Below, piece after piece: positions 23,401-37,500 of a stretch of 64,000 nt of DNA. The stretch comes from Ariolimax columbianus (Eukaryota; Mollusca; Gastropoda; Stylommatophora; Arionidae): NCBI GenBank assembly GCA_036924085.1, contig JAVGWX010000011.1, forward strand, positions 12,877,318 to 12,941,317, written 5' to 3'. The notes beneath the pieces were generated by a model. That model searched no databases. It was not told the origin of the DNA and was given only the letters and a program-made list of their open reading frames with translations. The position numbers and the translations under genes were made by a program. Every line of letters begins with the position of its first letter. Position 1 is the first letter of the stretch.

Positions 23401-25424
23401 GCTAACCTGGTACTCAAAAATATCTGCCGAAGTCGGACCGAAAGGTGTAAATATCGCAGTCCATCTGTAAACTGAGTTTCAGTTTCAGTTCACTACTATG
23501 ACACAAGTAGCAATAAAGAAAACTGGAGCGTTCGAAACAACATGTTACAGAATAATTCTAAAATTCCTTGGATAAAAAAGTGGCAAATAAAACTACCCTC
23601 GAAGACCTAAATGTTGAAGAAAACTGGCTCATAAACAATGTTATATTTCGGAAATTGATTGTTTACGTGCACGTCAAACTGGAAAGAACGATCATGTAGG
23701 GCATGGTACCTGGAGGGCGACGCAGGGGTCGACCAAGTTGAAGGTCGATACAAGATGTCAAGGATACTCTAACATGAACATGGGGCAGGCGGGAAGTTTG
23801 ACTGCAGACCGAGATTCATATCGGTTGGATGTGATTTTTTGTTGTTGTTTTTTTTTGGTTTGTTTGTTGCGTTCGCCTTATTTCTCTAATCCCCAAGGCG
23901 GTGTGTGTTGCACTGTGGTTTTTATTTTGCGCCTATCAGCCTAGTTCATCCGACTTCAGCATGCATTTTATGTAAGGGTCTGCTTCCTTCTGCGTTTTTT
24001 AAGGGTTTGCTTCCCCGGGGTAACGTCCGGTGTTGTGATGGGGATCGAACCCAGCACCTTCGGTTTGTGAGCCGTACCACTTAACCACTAGGCCACGCCG
24101 TCCCAGGTTGAATGTGATGAGAGTGATGCTCTACAAGGGGAATGCTACATGATGATGACCTGTAAACTACAACACAACACATTCCGTTCTCCGGACTTTA
24201 TCCTGCTATTTGCGAAACCCTTTTCAGGGCTTGGTATCACGAGTTTGAGATCGAGCGACGAAGAAGAAGAATCTGTGTTTAAAAACTATAGCATGGGTAG
24301 AAGACTTATCTACTGACCAGGACGTCGTGTCAGGGTCAATACACTGAATAAGACCACTGTCTCTCATCTATGTAGCGTTCCCTGGAAACAGACTGTTTTC
24401 AAGGCAGTCTGGCTGACAAGATGTGAATCGACGTAGTCCCCGTTGTTATGAGCGTCACGCAGATGAAGCCACGCATAGCACAACCGCCTGGAGGACCGTA
24501 GCCCACATTCTTCAGCGAGCTCAGGATGTGAGGGACGCTACTACAACCAGCCACGTAAAGCCCTTTTCAGTGTGCACAAAAGAGTAAACTTGCTCATTCT
24601 GAACATTAAACAACAACAACAACAACAATCATACCGGAGAAAGAACAATTGAAAGTAACCACAAATAGTAGCCCCTTTATAATGTCTGTCTTCCTAACTA
24701 GTTATCAATAGTTAATGTAGCAGTTAATGAAATAAAAACTCAGGATCAAGATGCTGAGCAACGCATGAGCTGCAGTGGTCAGCGACCCATAGCTGACTGC
24801 TAGCGTTAAGGCCAGCGAACCAGATCTGCCAAGACCCTTCTACACCTCCACGCGGTGATCCTGGATAACAGGATGCAGCAGGGAAGACTGGCTAAGGAGA
24901 AGGGATTGAAGAGGGAATGCTAACCTGGTACTCAAAAAATGCTTGCTGGTCGGATGTGTTGGACTGAAAGGTACAAATATCACAGTCAAGCTGTAAACTA
25001 CGACACAATGCATTCCGTTCTCTGGACTACATTCTGCTACTTAAGCACTTTCACGGCTTGGTAGCGGGAGAGTGAGAACGAACGAAGCCAAGCCAAGCCA
25101 AATAACAACTCGTACCACTAGAACAAATATTTCGTAATCATCGTCTAAACTCTTTCAGCTCCCTGTGGATCATGTGTCTTCAACAAATACACGCCATGTC
25201 ATCCATCACGTGTTTATCTTATATTTATTTAAGTTTCAATATTCTACCGGATGGGGTAGCTAGCCCCATGGCCTCCATTACTATCTTTTAGTATTAAAGG
25301 AGGTCATGACACAACCCTCTTTGGTCTCCTTTAACGACATGTCTAGCAGGTTACAATTTTACAATTTTTTGGCTTCACTTTCAGACCCAGGTAATACTCG
25401 AGGGAAAACGCGCACACACGCGGA

Positions 25425-25517
<93 letters not shown>

Positions 25518-28500
25518 GGTAAGATATTGCCACCAAAAAACAGCCCATCAATAAAGATCAAAAGCTTAGTTATATTATTCCTTCGTGAAAAACGTGCGTG
25601 GGCGTGTTAACAATGGAGAAGATGAAAGAATTCGACGAAAGCATGCCGACTTAATTATCCACTGGGCAGTGAGATTTACATATACGAATCACTATTTTGT
25701 TCTTAATGGTTATCCAGTGTGCGGGATACTATTTTGTTATGGGCTTTTTGCATAGCTTATCATTACAATATTTTTGGTAACACATTTGATTCCATGTCTT
25801 CCCTTTAGTTAGACCATGTTTCTGATTTTTATAGAACATATAATATCATATAATACGGCAAATCATATATCGCGGACCGCAGAAAACGAATTAACATGCT
25901 GCATATTACATACGCTGTTTTTCTTTTGCCACTTGTAATAACGTTATTCGTCTCTTGCCACTTATGTCGAGTGTTATGGTTCACGTAGCTCGCTGGTTAT
26001 TCACACTCCTGCTCCACTCTCTCTTCTTGACTTACATGTTATTTTAAATTCCTGCGGTTGTCTATGGATTTCTACTTCACTATTTGTAATGTCAACATAG
26101 AACATGCGATTCCATTATGACCCACTTGCCCACTATGTGTGAATACAGTACATTGAATATTTATGAACCCCACCTCTATTAAATAGGGGAGAAGAAACCA
26201 CAGCCTACTGTAGATGCAGGCCTTCTGAGTAGTTACCATTTGAAGCGTCACATTCCACAGTTGACTAAATAACGGAACTTGTTTGTGTCAACTATTAGTG
26301 CAACTATAATTGCATGTTCGGGGAACAAAGATGAATATGCAGTTGATTTCAGGGCAGAATTATGTTAAAGAATCACTCTCAACAGTCATTTGTTGTGTTT
26401 TATTAAATGAATTTTTTAAATTTATATGTGTGTAGTATGTATTGATTATAACCATTGGCACAATATGAGTTCCGTTATTTAGTCGGGGCAGGAATGTGAC
26501 GTTTCAAAGGATTTTTTTATGTGAGTCAGATGACCTATCCAAAGAAGTTCATTGAAAAAAACAAACTAAAAAAAAACCCAAAAACTATTAAAAAAACTTT
26601 TCCCATTTAGCTCGGTCTCTCTCGGCAGATGGGTACCCCTAGCTCTATTGAGAGCATCCCACAAAGCACGAACTCCGTAGCTCCAGGTTCATCACCCAGG
26701 GATCTCCGGAAAAAAATTGACATCATGGACCGACCGTCGCAGCTCGAATTCGAACCTCGACCGTCTGAACACGAGGCAAACGGCTTGACCACTTCGCCAC
26801 AGAGACACCCCCCCCCCCTAACACCCCCCCCCCCAACAAAAAGAAAATAACAAACTAGCAAAGACATATAGCGTTACATACATCGGAAGCAGAGTTACAC
26901 CAAATGGCGGAACAAACAGAGAACGAACAAAGCCCAAATAGCCTTCGATGGCCTAGACAAGGTTTGGAAATAATCTGAGTTCAGCACAAACAGGAAACTG
27001 AGAATATACAAGAGTTGAGCGCTTTCTGTACTTATGTACTGTTTGAAGTGATGGACAAGAGTTAAGTGCTTTCTGTGCTTATGTATGGTGTAGAGTGCTG
27101 GACAAGAATTAAGTGCTTTCTGTACTTATGTATGGTGTGGAGTCATGGACAAGAGTTGCCTGCTTTCTGTACTTATATATGGCGTGGAGTGCTGGGCAAG
27201 AGTTAAGTGCTTTCTGTACTTATGTATGGCGTGGAGTGCTGGACAAGAATTAAGTGCTTTCTGTACTTATGTATGGTGTGTAGTGGTGGACAAGAGTTAA
27301 GTGCTTTCTGTACTTATGTATGGTGTGGAGTGCTGGACAAGAATTAAGTGCTTTCTGTACTTATGTACTGTTTGAAGTGATGGACAAGAGTTAAGTGCTT
27401 TCTGTACTTATGTATGGTGTGGAGTGCTGGACAAGAATTAAGTGCTTTCTGTACTTATGTATGGTGTGGAGTGGTGGACAAGAGTTAAGTGCTTTCTGTA
27501 CTTATGTATGGCGTGGAGTGCTGGACAAGAATTAAGTGCTTTCTGTACTTATGTATGGTGTGGAGTCATGGACAAGAGTTGCCTGCTTTCTGTACTTCTG
27601 TATGGTGTGGAGTCATAGACAAGAGATCTGCTTTCTGTGCTTCTGTATGGAAGTGCTGGAGAGTAACGGGAAAAGAAACATCAAAATTGTCATCTTTCCA
27701 CTCAACCTGCCTAAAAAAATCCATTTGATTTTGTGGATAAATATCACCACCAAGCGAGAGCTGCGTGCCTGGAGCAATCTAGAAGATCTGAACAACATCA
27801 TAATCTGTCGATGTTGGAATCAAGCCGGCCATGTAAGAAAAGAATCAGACACGATCACCAGAACTGCTTTGACATGGACCCAGTGATCGATGTAGTCAAG
27901 TCGAAAAGCGTTCGCCTCTCAAAGCGATGAACGGAAACGGTGAGCGATCAAATCCCATAAGTTTCAAGGGACCTCTGGTCTCAAGGGAGGTGGGGCCAGA
28001 ATGCCTGCATCCTGAGTTACCTCCAGTCGCCTTGACTTATGTCTTGCCACTGGTCCAAGGTAGCTCGGGACCAGAGAGTGAGGATGATGACCAGCGCAGT
28101 TTTTTTACTCAATGTAATCCAAATACAGCGCAAGTGACGTCATCAAGACAAAGACCGCATGATGTCGTCATCATCGCTTGTGATGGGTAACTAACTAATG
28201 TACCCAAGAAGGAAAGCGAAAGAGAGGCCAACGAGACAACTTGGCAAAGAGCCATAGAGATCGAAATAAAGACTATTAATCAGAGTCCTGGTACAGTACG
28301 AAGATGGCTGCAGACCAGGGGAAGTGGAGAGAGTGTTGCTACCATGAAAGTTGCAACGATCACTGACCACTTTGTCAGTCACTGACCACTTTGTCAGTCA
28401 CTGACTAAAGAGAAGAAGATGTTTGGTCTTAAGCCAGACTTAACTCAACTTCAACTTCAACTTAACTTCAACTTTAACTTTAACTTTAACTTTAACTTCA

Positions 28501-31500
28501 ACTTCAACTTCAACTTCAACTTCAACTTCAACTTAACTTAACTTAACTTAACCTAACTTAACTTAACTTAACTTAACCTAACTTAACCTAACTTAACTTA
28601 ACCTAACTTAACTTAACTTAACTTAACTTAACTTAACTTAACCTAACCTAACCTAACCTAACCTAACATAACCTAACCTAACCTAACCTAACCTAACTTA
28701 ACTTAACTTAACTTAACTTAACTTAACTTAACCTAACCCAATCTAACCTAACCTAACCTAACCTAACCTAACCTAACCTAACTTAACTTAACTTAACTTA
28801 ACTGAACTTAACTTAACTTAACTTAACCTAACCTAACCTAACCTAACCTAACCTAACCTAACCTAACCTAACCTAACCTAACCTAACCTAACCTAACCTA
28901 ACTTAACCTAACCTAACCTAACCTAACCTAACCTAACCCAACCCAACCCAACCCAACCCAACCCAACCCAACCCAACCCAACTCAACTCAACTCAACTCA
29001 ACTCAAATAGCTAAAATACTCAAATACTGTAGCTAAGTAGACCCGCATTCAGTTAGACGCTATCTATAGCTGCTCAACAAAATTCATGGGAAAAGATGCA
29101 AATAACTTGGGTAGAATTTGAATTTTGTTCGGGCACCGACCGTTACGCCTTTTATTTTCGATTTCCAACTGCCAAGGGATTTTTCACTTGCTCGACACTG
29201 AACACGGAAGTCCGATCTCACTACCCAGAGATCATGAGAATTTTTACCAAATGATCCACGTGAAAAAAAATCCTGATCTCTTCCGTTATTCGAACACGCG
29301 ACCTTCGGCACCCAAGGCGGACACCTTACCTCGAGACCACTGAGACTTCTTCTATTTCCAAACTCTCCAGCATCACAAGAACTGTGGGAACCTAAAGAGG
29401 ATCTCGTCTGACGGTATAAACATCAGTATGCGATCGCAAAAAGAAAACCAGAGCTGGAGATCCATACACACCCATCTTCTGAAGGTTGAGGCCTCTATGT
29501 CTGTTATAACGTTTTATTAGCTATCTATGCCACATCTTCCAAAGAAAAGGTGAACAAAATCGTTCTCCAGTCTCACACATTCAGCAAACGTTTTCAATGT
29601 GTCATGGCCTTTATCAGAGCGCCTTTCACGCATTCGTGGAAAGACTAATGGAGGCGGTCCTAAAGGGACATGTTGGTACGGTCAGAAGACGATTAGAAAC
29701 CTACGATTTGCAGGTGATATAGATGGTCTGGCAAGCAAGGAAACAGAACTACAGGTACTGATTAATAGATTGGACAGAGAGCGCAGAGCTATGGCATGGA
29801 GATAAATGCAGAGAAAACAAAGATGATGACTAATAACACGGAAGGATTTACATCTGGGATAAAAGCAAATGGTCAGGAATTCAAAGTTGTACACACCGGT
29901 TCAAGTATCTGGGATCACTGATCAGTGACGAGGGCTTGCAGCCTGAGAGAATTGCCTGAATAGAACAGAAAACAGCAGCGCCTAGTACCGATAGTCAATT
30001 CTTATGCTATCCTCTCAGTGTGGCAGTAGTTCCGGTCTCTTCACTGTCACACGGAAACCATTCTTCTTCTTTGTTCATCCTCAGATCAAGGTTCCGGTTT
30101 CTCTTACAAAGGACACCGTTGTTTGTAAGGCTGTTTCATCTCCATATACAACGTTTGTCTCATATCTGTTTCACGAGGCCAGTATTATTATTACGGTTCA
30201 AGTATCTGGGATCACTGATCAGTGACGAGGGCTTGCAGCCTGAGAGAATTGCCTGAATAGAACAGAAAACAGCAGCGCCTACCCGTTTGAAACCCAAATG
30301 GCAGGATAAGCTGCTCGCCCTCAGCATAAACGTTAGACTAGTGCGCTCATTGGTGCTCTCAATATTTGTGTATGTCTGTTAGACTTGAACCATTACTGCG
30401 CATATCCAGTGTAGAATGCATGCAATGGAAATGAGGGGCTTTAGAAGACTTTTAAATGTTACATATAAGGACCGTGTCAAGAACGTAGAAGAGTGGAAAA
30501 CGCAATTGGGCCTTTTGATGATCTGTTCACGGGTATTAAACAGTGAAAGATGGCTTGGTCGGGCACGTCACAGGTCCAGCTGAATTACAAATTCGATACT
30601 GCCAGGAAAGAGAGGACCGGGACGTCCAAGGAAGACAAAGGCAGACAACATCCCTGAGTGGTCAAACGTTCGTCCCGGTGAGGCACGACTGGCGGCAGCG
30701 GACAGAGAGAGATGGCGTGGGTTTTGTGGGAGTGTCTTCAGGTGTGCCCCAACGACCTGATAGGTAATAGGATGAACTGAACTATCATGCTCCTTATCAT
30801 GACTCTTAACGTGACCCTTATCATGACTCTTAACGGGATCCTTATCACGACCCTTAACACGACTCTTAACGTGACAATTATCATGACTTTTAACGTGACC
30901 CTTATCACGACTCTTAACGTGACCATTATCATGACTTTTAACGGGACCCTTATCATGACTCTTGACGTGACCCTTGGCATGACTACAAACGTGACCCTTA
31001 TAGTGGCTCTTAACGTGGTTCTAAACGTGATCCTTATCATGGCTTTTAGCCTGATCATTACCATGTCACTCATCATGGCTTTTATCGTGGTTTTCATCAT
31101 GGCTTTTGACAGGTCTCTTATAAAGTTTTCATGGCCTCTATAATCACTGTTATCTTCTTTTCATGGCCTCTAAAATGACTCTTATCATGCATCAATCACA
31201 TCTTCACTCCTGTACCATACTCGTATATGGAACATTGTTTCTAGAGCTTCCATTTAAAACCAAGAGACTTCCAAACTCAGCAGGCTTTTGGTCCGTGTAA
31301 ATTGCAAGGTGTGTATTACCGTGAATTAGTCTTCTTCCCAAGCGTAGTCAGACCGTACCGATAGTCACTTCTTATGCTATCCTCTCAGTGTGGCAGTAGT
31401 TCCGGTCTCTTCACTGTCACACGGAAACCATTCTTCTTCTTTGTTCATCCTCAGATCAAGGTTCCGGTTTCTCTTACAAAGGACACCGTTGTTTGTAAGG

Positions 31501-34500
31501 CTGTTTCATCTCCATATACAACGTTTGTCTCATATCTGTTTCACGAGGCCAGTATTGTTCTCTCTTTTCCTACGTGAGCATGCAGCTTTGAAGGATGTGT
31601 TTCAAGGTCATGATATGCTCCCCACATGGGCACCTGTCATCTGTCCCAATCCCCATTTTGTTGTAAAGATGACACTTGTGTATGTTATGCCCATTTCTCA
31701 GTCTGAAGATGATGACTTGCTCTTCTCTAGTTAAGTTAAAGTTGCTGTCTTCTTTTAGGAAGTCGGGGTGTTGATCAGCCCATTTTACCCTGAAGTTGGC
31801 TTTAATTATGGTCTTGGCCTCATTATATGTGATACTCAGGTCTGTTTGTGGGGATGCTCCTCCACTCTTTGCTAGTTTGTCTGCAGCTTCATTGCCTTCA
31901 ATATTGCAGTGGGATGGGATCCACTATATGACCAACCTTGGGTGTTCTGCTGAGAGCTGTCTCAGGGAGAACATACATTGCTCGAGATCTTCACCTTTGT
32001 GTTGTTTTAGCGCTGCCAATACTGACGTGGCATCAGTCAGGAATACTGTTTTCTTGGTGGATATCTTTATCTTGGATTACAAGCTCAGTTACGGCCTTCG
32101 GTGCCTCTGCTTCTGCACGGAAATTATTGGAATATATTCCCGTTGTTAATACTCGAGTTTTTTTTTCTCCATTCCTTAGTTTGCAATAGACCCCTCCACC
32201 TCCATTGGATGTGGCTTTGTTAGATGAGCCATCTGTATATACGTGTATCCATGTTTATGGTGGATATACTCTCCTAAGATATTTTTCTGTGATAAATTTC
32301 CTTTCTGAATCTGTCTTGAGTTCCATTTTTCCCTATTTCCTATATGGTTTCTATCATTTCAGGGGACTTGGCTTTTTTCCATGGTGAGATTTGGGATGTT
32401 TGTTTTAGATCTCTAACCACTGCCTGGCTTATGATTTGGTCTGCTCTTGCAAGTTCTTTTGTTTTTTATATGAAGTGGTTTCTCTTTAATCTTCCACTTT
32501 ACATGCGATTTATCCTGTCATATATTGGGTGCTCAGGCATTCGTTTGAGCTTCTCCCCCTGCTGGAGTATTTTTTGATCTCTGCGCGTCTCCATACTTTT
32601 GATTCGTGGGATGTTCTATATTTCATTTATTGGTGTTGTTCTCATAGCTCCAGTGATGATACGTATACCTTGATTTTGGGTTGTATTTATTTTGGGAAAG
32701 TTATTCTTTGTTGCTGGGGACCATGCTGCTATTCCGTATTCTAGCACTGGTATCACATAATCTGTGTACAGTTTCTTTAGGGTGCCCGTGTTCGCTTCCC
32801 ATTTTGAGCCTGATATCTTCCTCATTATCCCCATTCTGGTCTTAGCTTTGTTGGTGGCTTTTTTATCTGTTTTTTTTCCATATCAACCTTAGGTCCATTG
32901 TTATTCCCAGATACGTTGGACTTATGTCAATGGGGAAAGTCTGGCCATTTACTTTCAGGATTACTTCTTGAGGCTTGGGAGATAGAGAGAAGATTGTGTA
33001 CGTGGTTTTGGATTCGTTTAAAGCGATATACATTTTTTTTCTCCATATCTCTATTTGATTTAGAGCCTCCTGCGTTTGGTTTGTAGCTACAGGTGTAGAC
33101 TCTTCGGATGTCCATAGTGCCAGGTCATCTGCATATAGTGTACGGTGTACTCTCTTAGGGACTTCAGCGATTTTTTTATAATGGGGAGAGGAGACATTCA
33201 AGCGACATGGATGAGTCATTAATATTTACCATGAAGGCAACTGAAAAGATAAAATACGTGCCACATTGACATCCGGCTTGATCTCGAGATTCGTGTCTAT
33301 TTTCCACTTACCGATTGCCTTCCTGCTTGTCGGGGAAAAATACGTTTATCTAGAATGTTATATCCTTGTTAATTGTGGACGGCGTAGTCATAATAGACAG
33401 GACACGTAGATAAACAATTGGGTCATGGCCTTTGAACCTAACATTTGCATTCTCTAGCTTCTATTGGTGTTCTGGTATGATTGTAGTCGACGTTGTTATG
33501 GTGGCGGCCCTGGCAGTGGTGGTAATAGTGGTAGTGGAGATGGTAGTACTAGTGGTGATTGGGGTAGTATTAGTGATGGGGATGTCAGTGGTGGAGGTGG
33601 TTGTAATGGTTCTGGTATTGCGGGTAGGGGCAGTAGTGATAATGTTGGTGTTAACAGTGGTAGTAGTTGTGGCGCTAGTGGTAGTGGCAGTAGTGATGAT
33701 GATGGTAGTGGTGGTAGCAGTAGTGTTTGCGGGGTAGTAGTAGTGTTTGCGGCGCTAGTAGTAGTGGTAGTAGTGATGATGCTGGTAGTGGTGGTAGCAG
33801 TAGTGTTTGCGGGGGTAGTAGTAGTGTTTGCGGCGCTAGTAGTAGTGGTAGTAGTGATGATGATGGTAGTGGGGGTAGCAGTAGTGTTTGCGGGGGTAGT
33901 AGTAGTGGTAGTAGTGATGATGATGGTAGTGGGGGTAGCAGTAGTGTTTGCGGGGGTAGTAGTAGTGGTAGTAGTGATGATGATGGTAGTGGTGGTAGCA
34001 GTAGTGTTTGCGGGGGTAGTAGTAGTGTTTGCGGCGCTAGTAGTAGTGGTAGTAGTGATGATGATGGTAGTGGTGGTAGCAGTAGTGTTTGCGGGGGTAG
34101 TAGTAGTGTTTGCGGCGCTAGTAGTAGTGGTAGTAGTGATGATGATGGTAGTGGGGGTAGCAGTAGTGTTTGCGGGGGTAGTAGTAGTGTTTGCGGCGCT
34201 AGTAGAAGTGTTTGCGGCGCTAGTAGAAGTGTTTGCGGCGCTAGTAGAAGTGTTTGCGGCGCTAGTAGAAGTGTTTGCGGCGCTAGTAGTAGTGGTAGTA
34301 TTAATATTATTAGTATTGCAGTAGTATTTCTCATCTATTTGATTCTAGTAAAGGTAATGATACGAACGCAGAAGAAAAAGAATACGAACAACAACTACAA
34401 GACACAGTGACGTTTATACAAGAGACACCATTACATATATACAGTATATTTTCAAGCGACTGAAAGGAGAAAACGACGTTTCTCGTATATTCTACTTTCC

Positions 34501-37500
34501 TTATTGCTTGGAAGAGTCTTTTTCTTGAATGAAGATTGTTTTTTTTCGTTTTTGTCCTGGGGGTTACTCCCTTTTATTAATCTGTCCGCTCTACGGTTTC
34601 CAAGAATGTCACCACACTCATATGGTATCCACTGCAACTAAGTTAGAAAAATGCTTTAACAAAAATATTATGACAGTTTTGTAATTATCGATGGAATGCA
34701 GAACTAACATTGTATCACAACTTAACTTAACGTATCTTATCTTAACTTGTTATACTGGTTTAGAAGACTCTGTAGAGTCGGTATACAAATATTTTTTTTT
34801 ACATTCGCTTGATCTAAATAAAAATATTAAAGTATCCAATCTATTCTTGAATGCATTAACTGACCCTGCCTCCACTATTTCCTGCGGCAATGCATTCCAA
34901 GCATTTACCACTCTCTGATTAAAAAATAATATTTCCTGATATCTAACCTGGACCTTTCTATAATTAATTTGTGACTATGTCCTTGTATGCGGCTGTATAT
35001 TGAAGAAAAATACAACGTGTTATAGTCTAATTGATCCGTTCCTTTGATTATCTTATAAACCTGTATTAAGTCACCTCGAATTCTTCTCTTTTCTGGACAC
35101 TGTAGGCCGGTTTAAAAAAAAATGTCTTTCCTCATAACTATAATTCCAGAATCCCACTATCAGTTTTGTCGCTTTTCTTTGTATCCTTTACAGCACTTTT
35201 ATATCCCCTCTACGATAAGTACTCCACACCTGTACATAGTACTCCAATCTAGGTCTAACTAATGCTTTATACGGTTTGACTATCCTACTGTAAAAACTCT
35301 TTAAAAAACCCTCAGGAAAGGGTAACCGACCCCTAGACTCCATGGTAGAATAGAATGTTTCATTTCTCGTCACGGGGCCAGCAACTTCATATTGTAGAAA
35401 CAATACGCCATAAGTACAAATGGAGTGGCTATGTCACGTGTGTCATGTCAGGTCATGCTTAAGTAACAATTAATTTGATTTACTCACTGGTTATGAAGTT
35501 CTGTTTCTGTTTCTATCACCAGGAGGGAAGGCGTTTGGAGAGTACCTGTCCAAATGGGAGCAGCAACTTGATGAGATTAATCAGGTTTGTGTTTGGATGG
35601 ATGTGATCGACGAGAAGACACGAGAAGACACGAGAATATTGTAACGAGAGACAAGACATTATGTGGATGCATACGATTGTGACAATGTTGTAACGAGAGA
35701 CAAGACATTATGTGGATGCATACGATTGTGACAATGTTGTAACGAGAGACAATACATTATGTGGATGCATACGATTGTGACAATGTTGTAACGAGAGACA
35801 AGACATTATGTGGATGCATACGATTGTGACAATGTTGTAACGAGAGACAATACATTATGTGGATGCATACGATTGTGACAATGTTGTAACGAGAGACAAG
35901 ACATTATGTGGATGCATACGATTGTGACAATGTTGTAACGAGAGACAATACATTATGTGGATGCATACGATTGTGACAATGTTGTAACGAGAGACAAGAC
36001 ATTATGTGGATGCATACGATTGTGACAATGTTGTAACGAGAGACAAGACATTATGTGGATGCATACGATTGTGACAATGTTGTAACGAGAGACAAGACAT
36101 TATGTGGATGCATACGATTGTGACAATGTTGTAACGAGAGACAAGACATTATGTGGATGCATACGATTGTGACAATGTTGTAACGAGAGACAAGACATTA
36201 TGTGGATGCATACGATTGTGACAATGTTGTAACGAGAGACAAGACATTATGTGGATGCATACGATTATGAGAATGTTGTAACGAGAGACAAGACATTATG
36301 TGGATACATACGATTGTGACAATGTTGTAACGAGAGACAAGACATTATGTGGATGCATACGATTGTGCGAATGTTTGAATTCATGCACAATTATTTGTAG
36401 TTATAGTGGCATCAATGGTTCAGTTCAAGTGCCAAATTTAACATCGTAAGTCGGCTGCAGTGGATCTCCAGCGTCCTCTGTCTCTTGCTTTGATGGTACA
36501 ATCTGTCAGTCCTTTCTTTGTCCACATTTTGATGTTATCATCCCACGTATAGAGTTCTTAGATCTGGCACGTTTGCCTTTCATCTTTTCTTCCAGTAATG
36601 TTTTCAGTAATGTATTCAGTAATGTTTTCAGGAATGTTTTCTTTAATGTTTTCAGTAGTCTTTTCAGTAAAGTTTTCTGTAATGTTTTCAGCAAAGTGTC
36701 TTCTTTTTTTATGTGACCAAAATATCCTGTCTGACTCTGATTTAGTTCATCAATTCACGTTGTACCATATTTTCTCAAAGACTACCTTATTTGGTGTATG
36801 TTCTTTCCATTAGATACGCCCCATTCGTCTTAATTCCACATTTTAAAGTCATTATTTGTCGTCTCCAAAAATATCTGAGACGGTGAATGCCGCTGTGCAT
36901 GAAGCGCCCAGTTGGGTTCGATCTTGAGATCTCATCTAACATGACACTGAAAGGCAAAACAGGAAAAGCAAAAAGAAGAAGAAATAAATAAGATATATAT
37001 TTGTCTTCTCCAACTCTTCATCCGGTATCTCTGTTTCTACTTCATACAATTAGGACGAGTGGACATAACAATTGGCCACTTTCATTTTGAATGCTCCATT
37101 TTTGTCTGTATGTTAATATGACTCATGTTGATGAACACTGTTCTGGCTATCACAATTCATCTTGCTCATTCACATTTCACTTCTTCAACCCCCTTCTCTC
37201 CTCTCCCCTTTCTCTCCCCCCCCCTCTTCCCCCCGTTATTGTATTACCAAGATGCCAACCAAGCTCTTGACGTGATCCCGTGTTTTATTGTTCACTTTTA
37301 TCTGTAGAGTTGGTTTCGAATCCACGTTGTTCATTATCATAGCTTTCATTTTCTGAGTGTTGATGTCTAGTTCATAGACTTGACTTTTGGGCTTTACTTG
37401 AATAGTGGTAGTATAGCAGTTGTTGTCTTCTTTTATGTACTTTATACGAGAAACACCCGTTGTATTTGAAATTGACTTTTGGGTTTGATAAAAAACAATC

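Noticed and set aside
33464..34410. Ser/Gly-rich or Leu/Pro-rich proteins (219-286 aa)
   Set aside because: All derive from the GGTAGT-rich 60/78-bp array with period divisible by three; open on both strands.
35635..36372. CRISPR array
   Set aside because: Units are continuous 49-bp copies with no unique spacers, in a eukaryotic intron. The same applies to the 44- and 47-bp arrays.
36598..36720. Small tandem repeat as regulatory element
   Set aside because: Short TAATGTTTTCAG run with no other support; noted only as low-complexity sequence.
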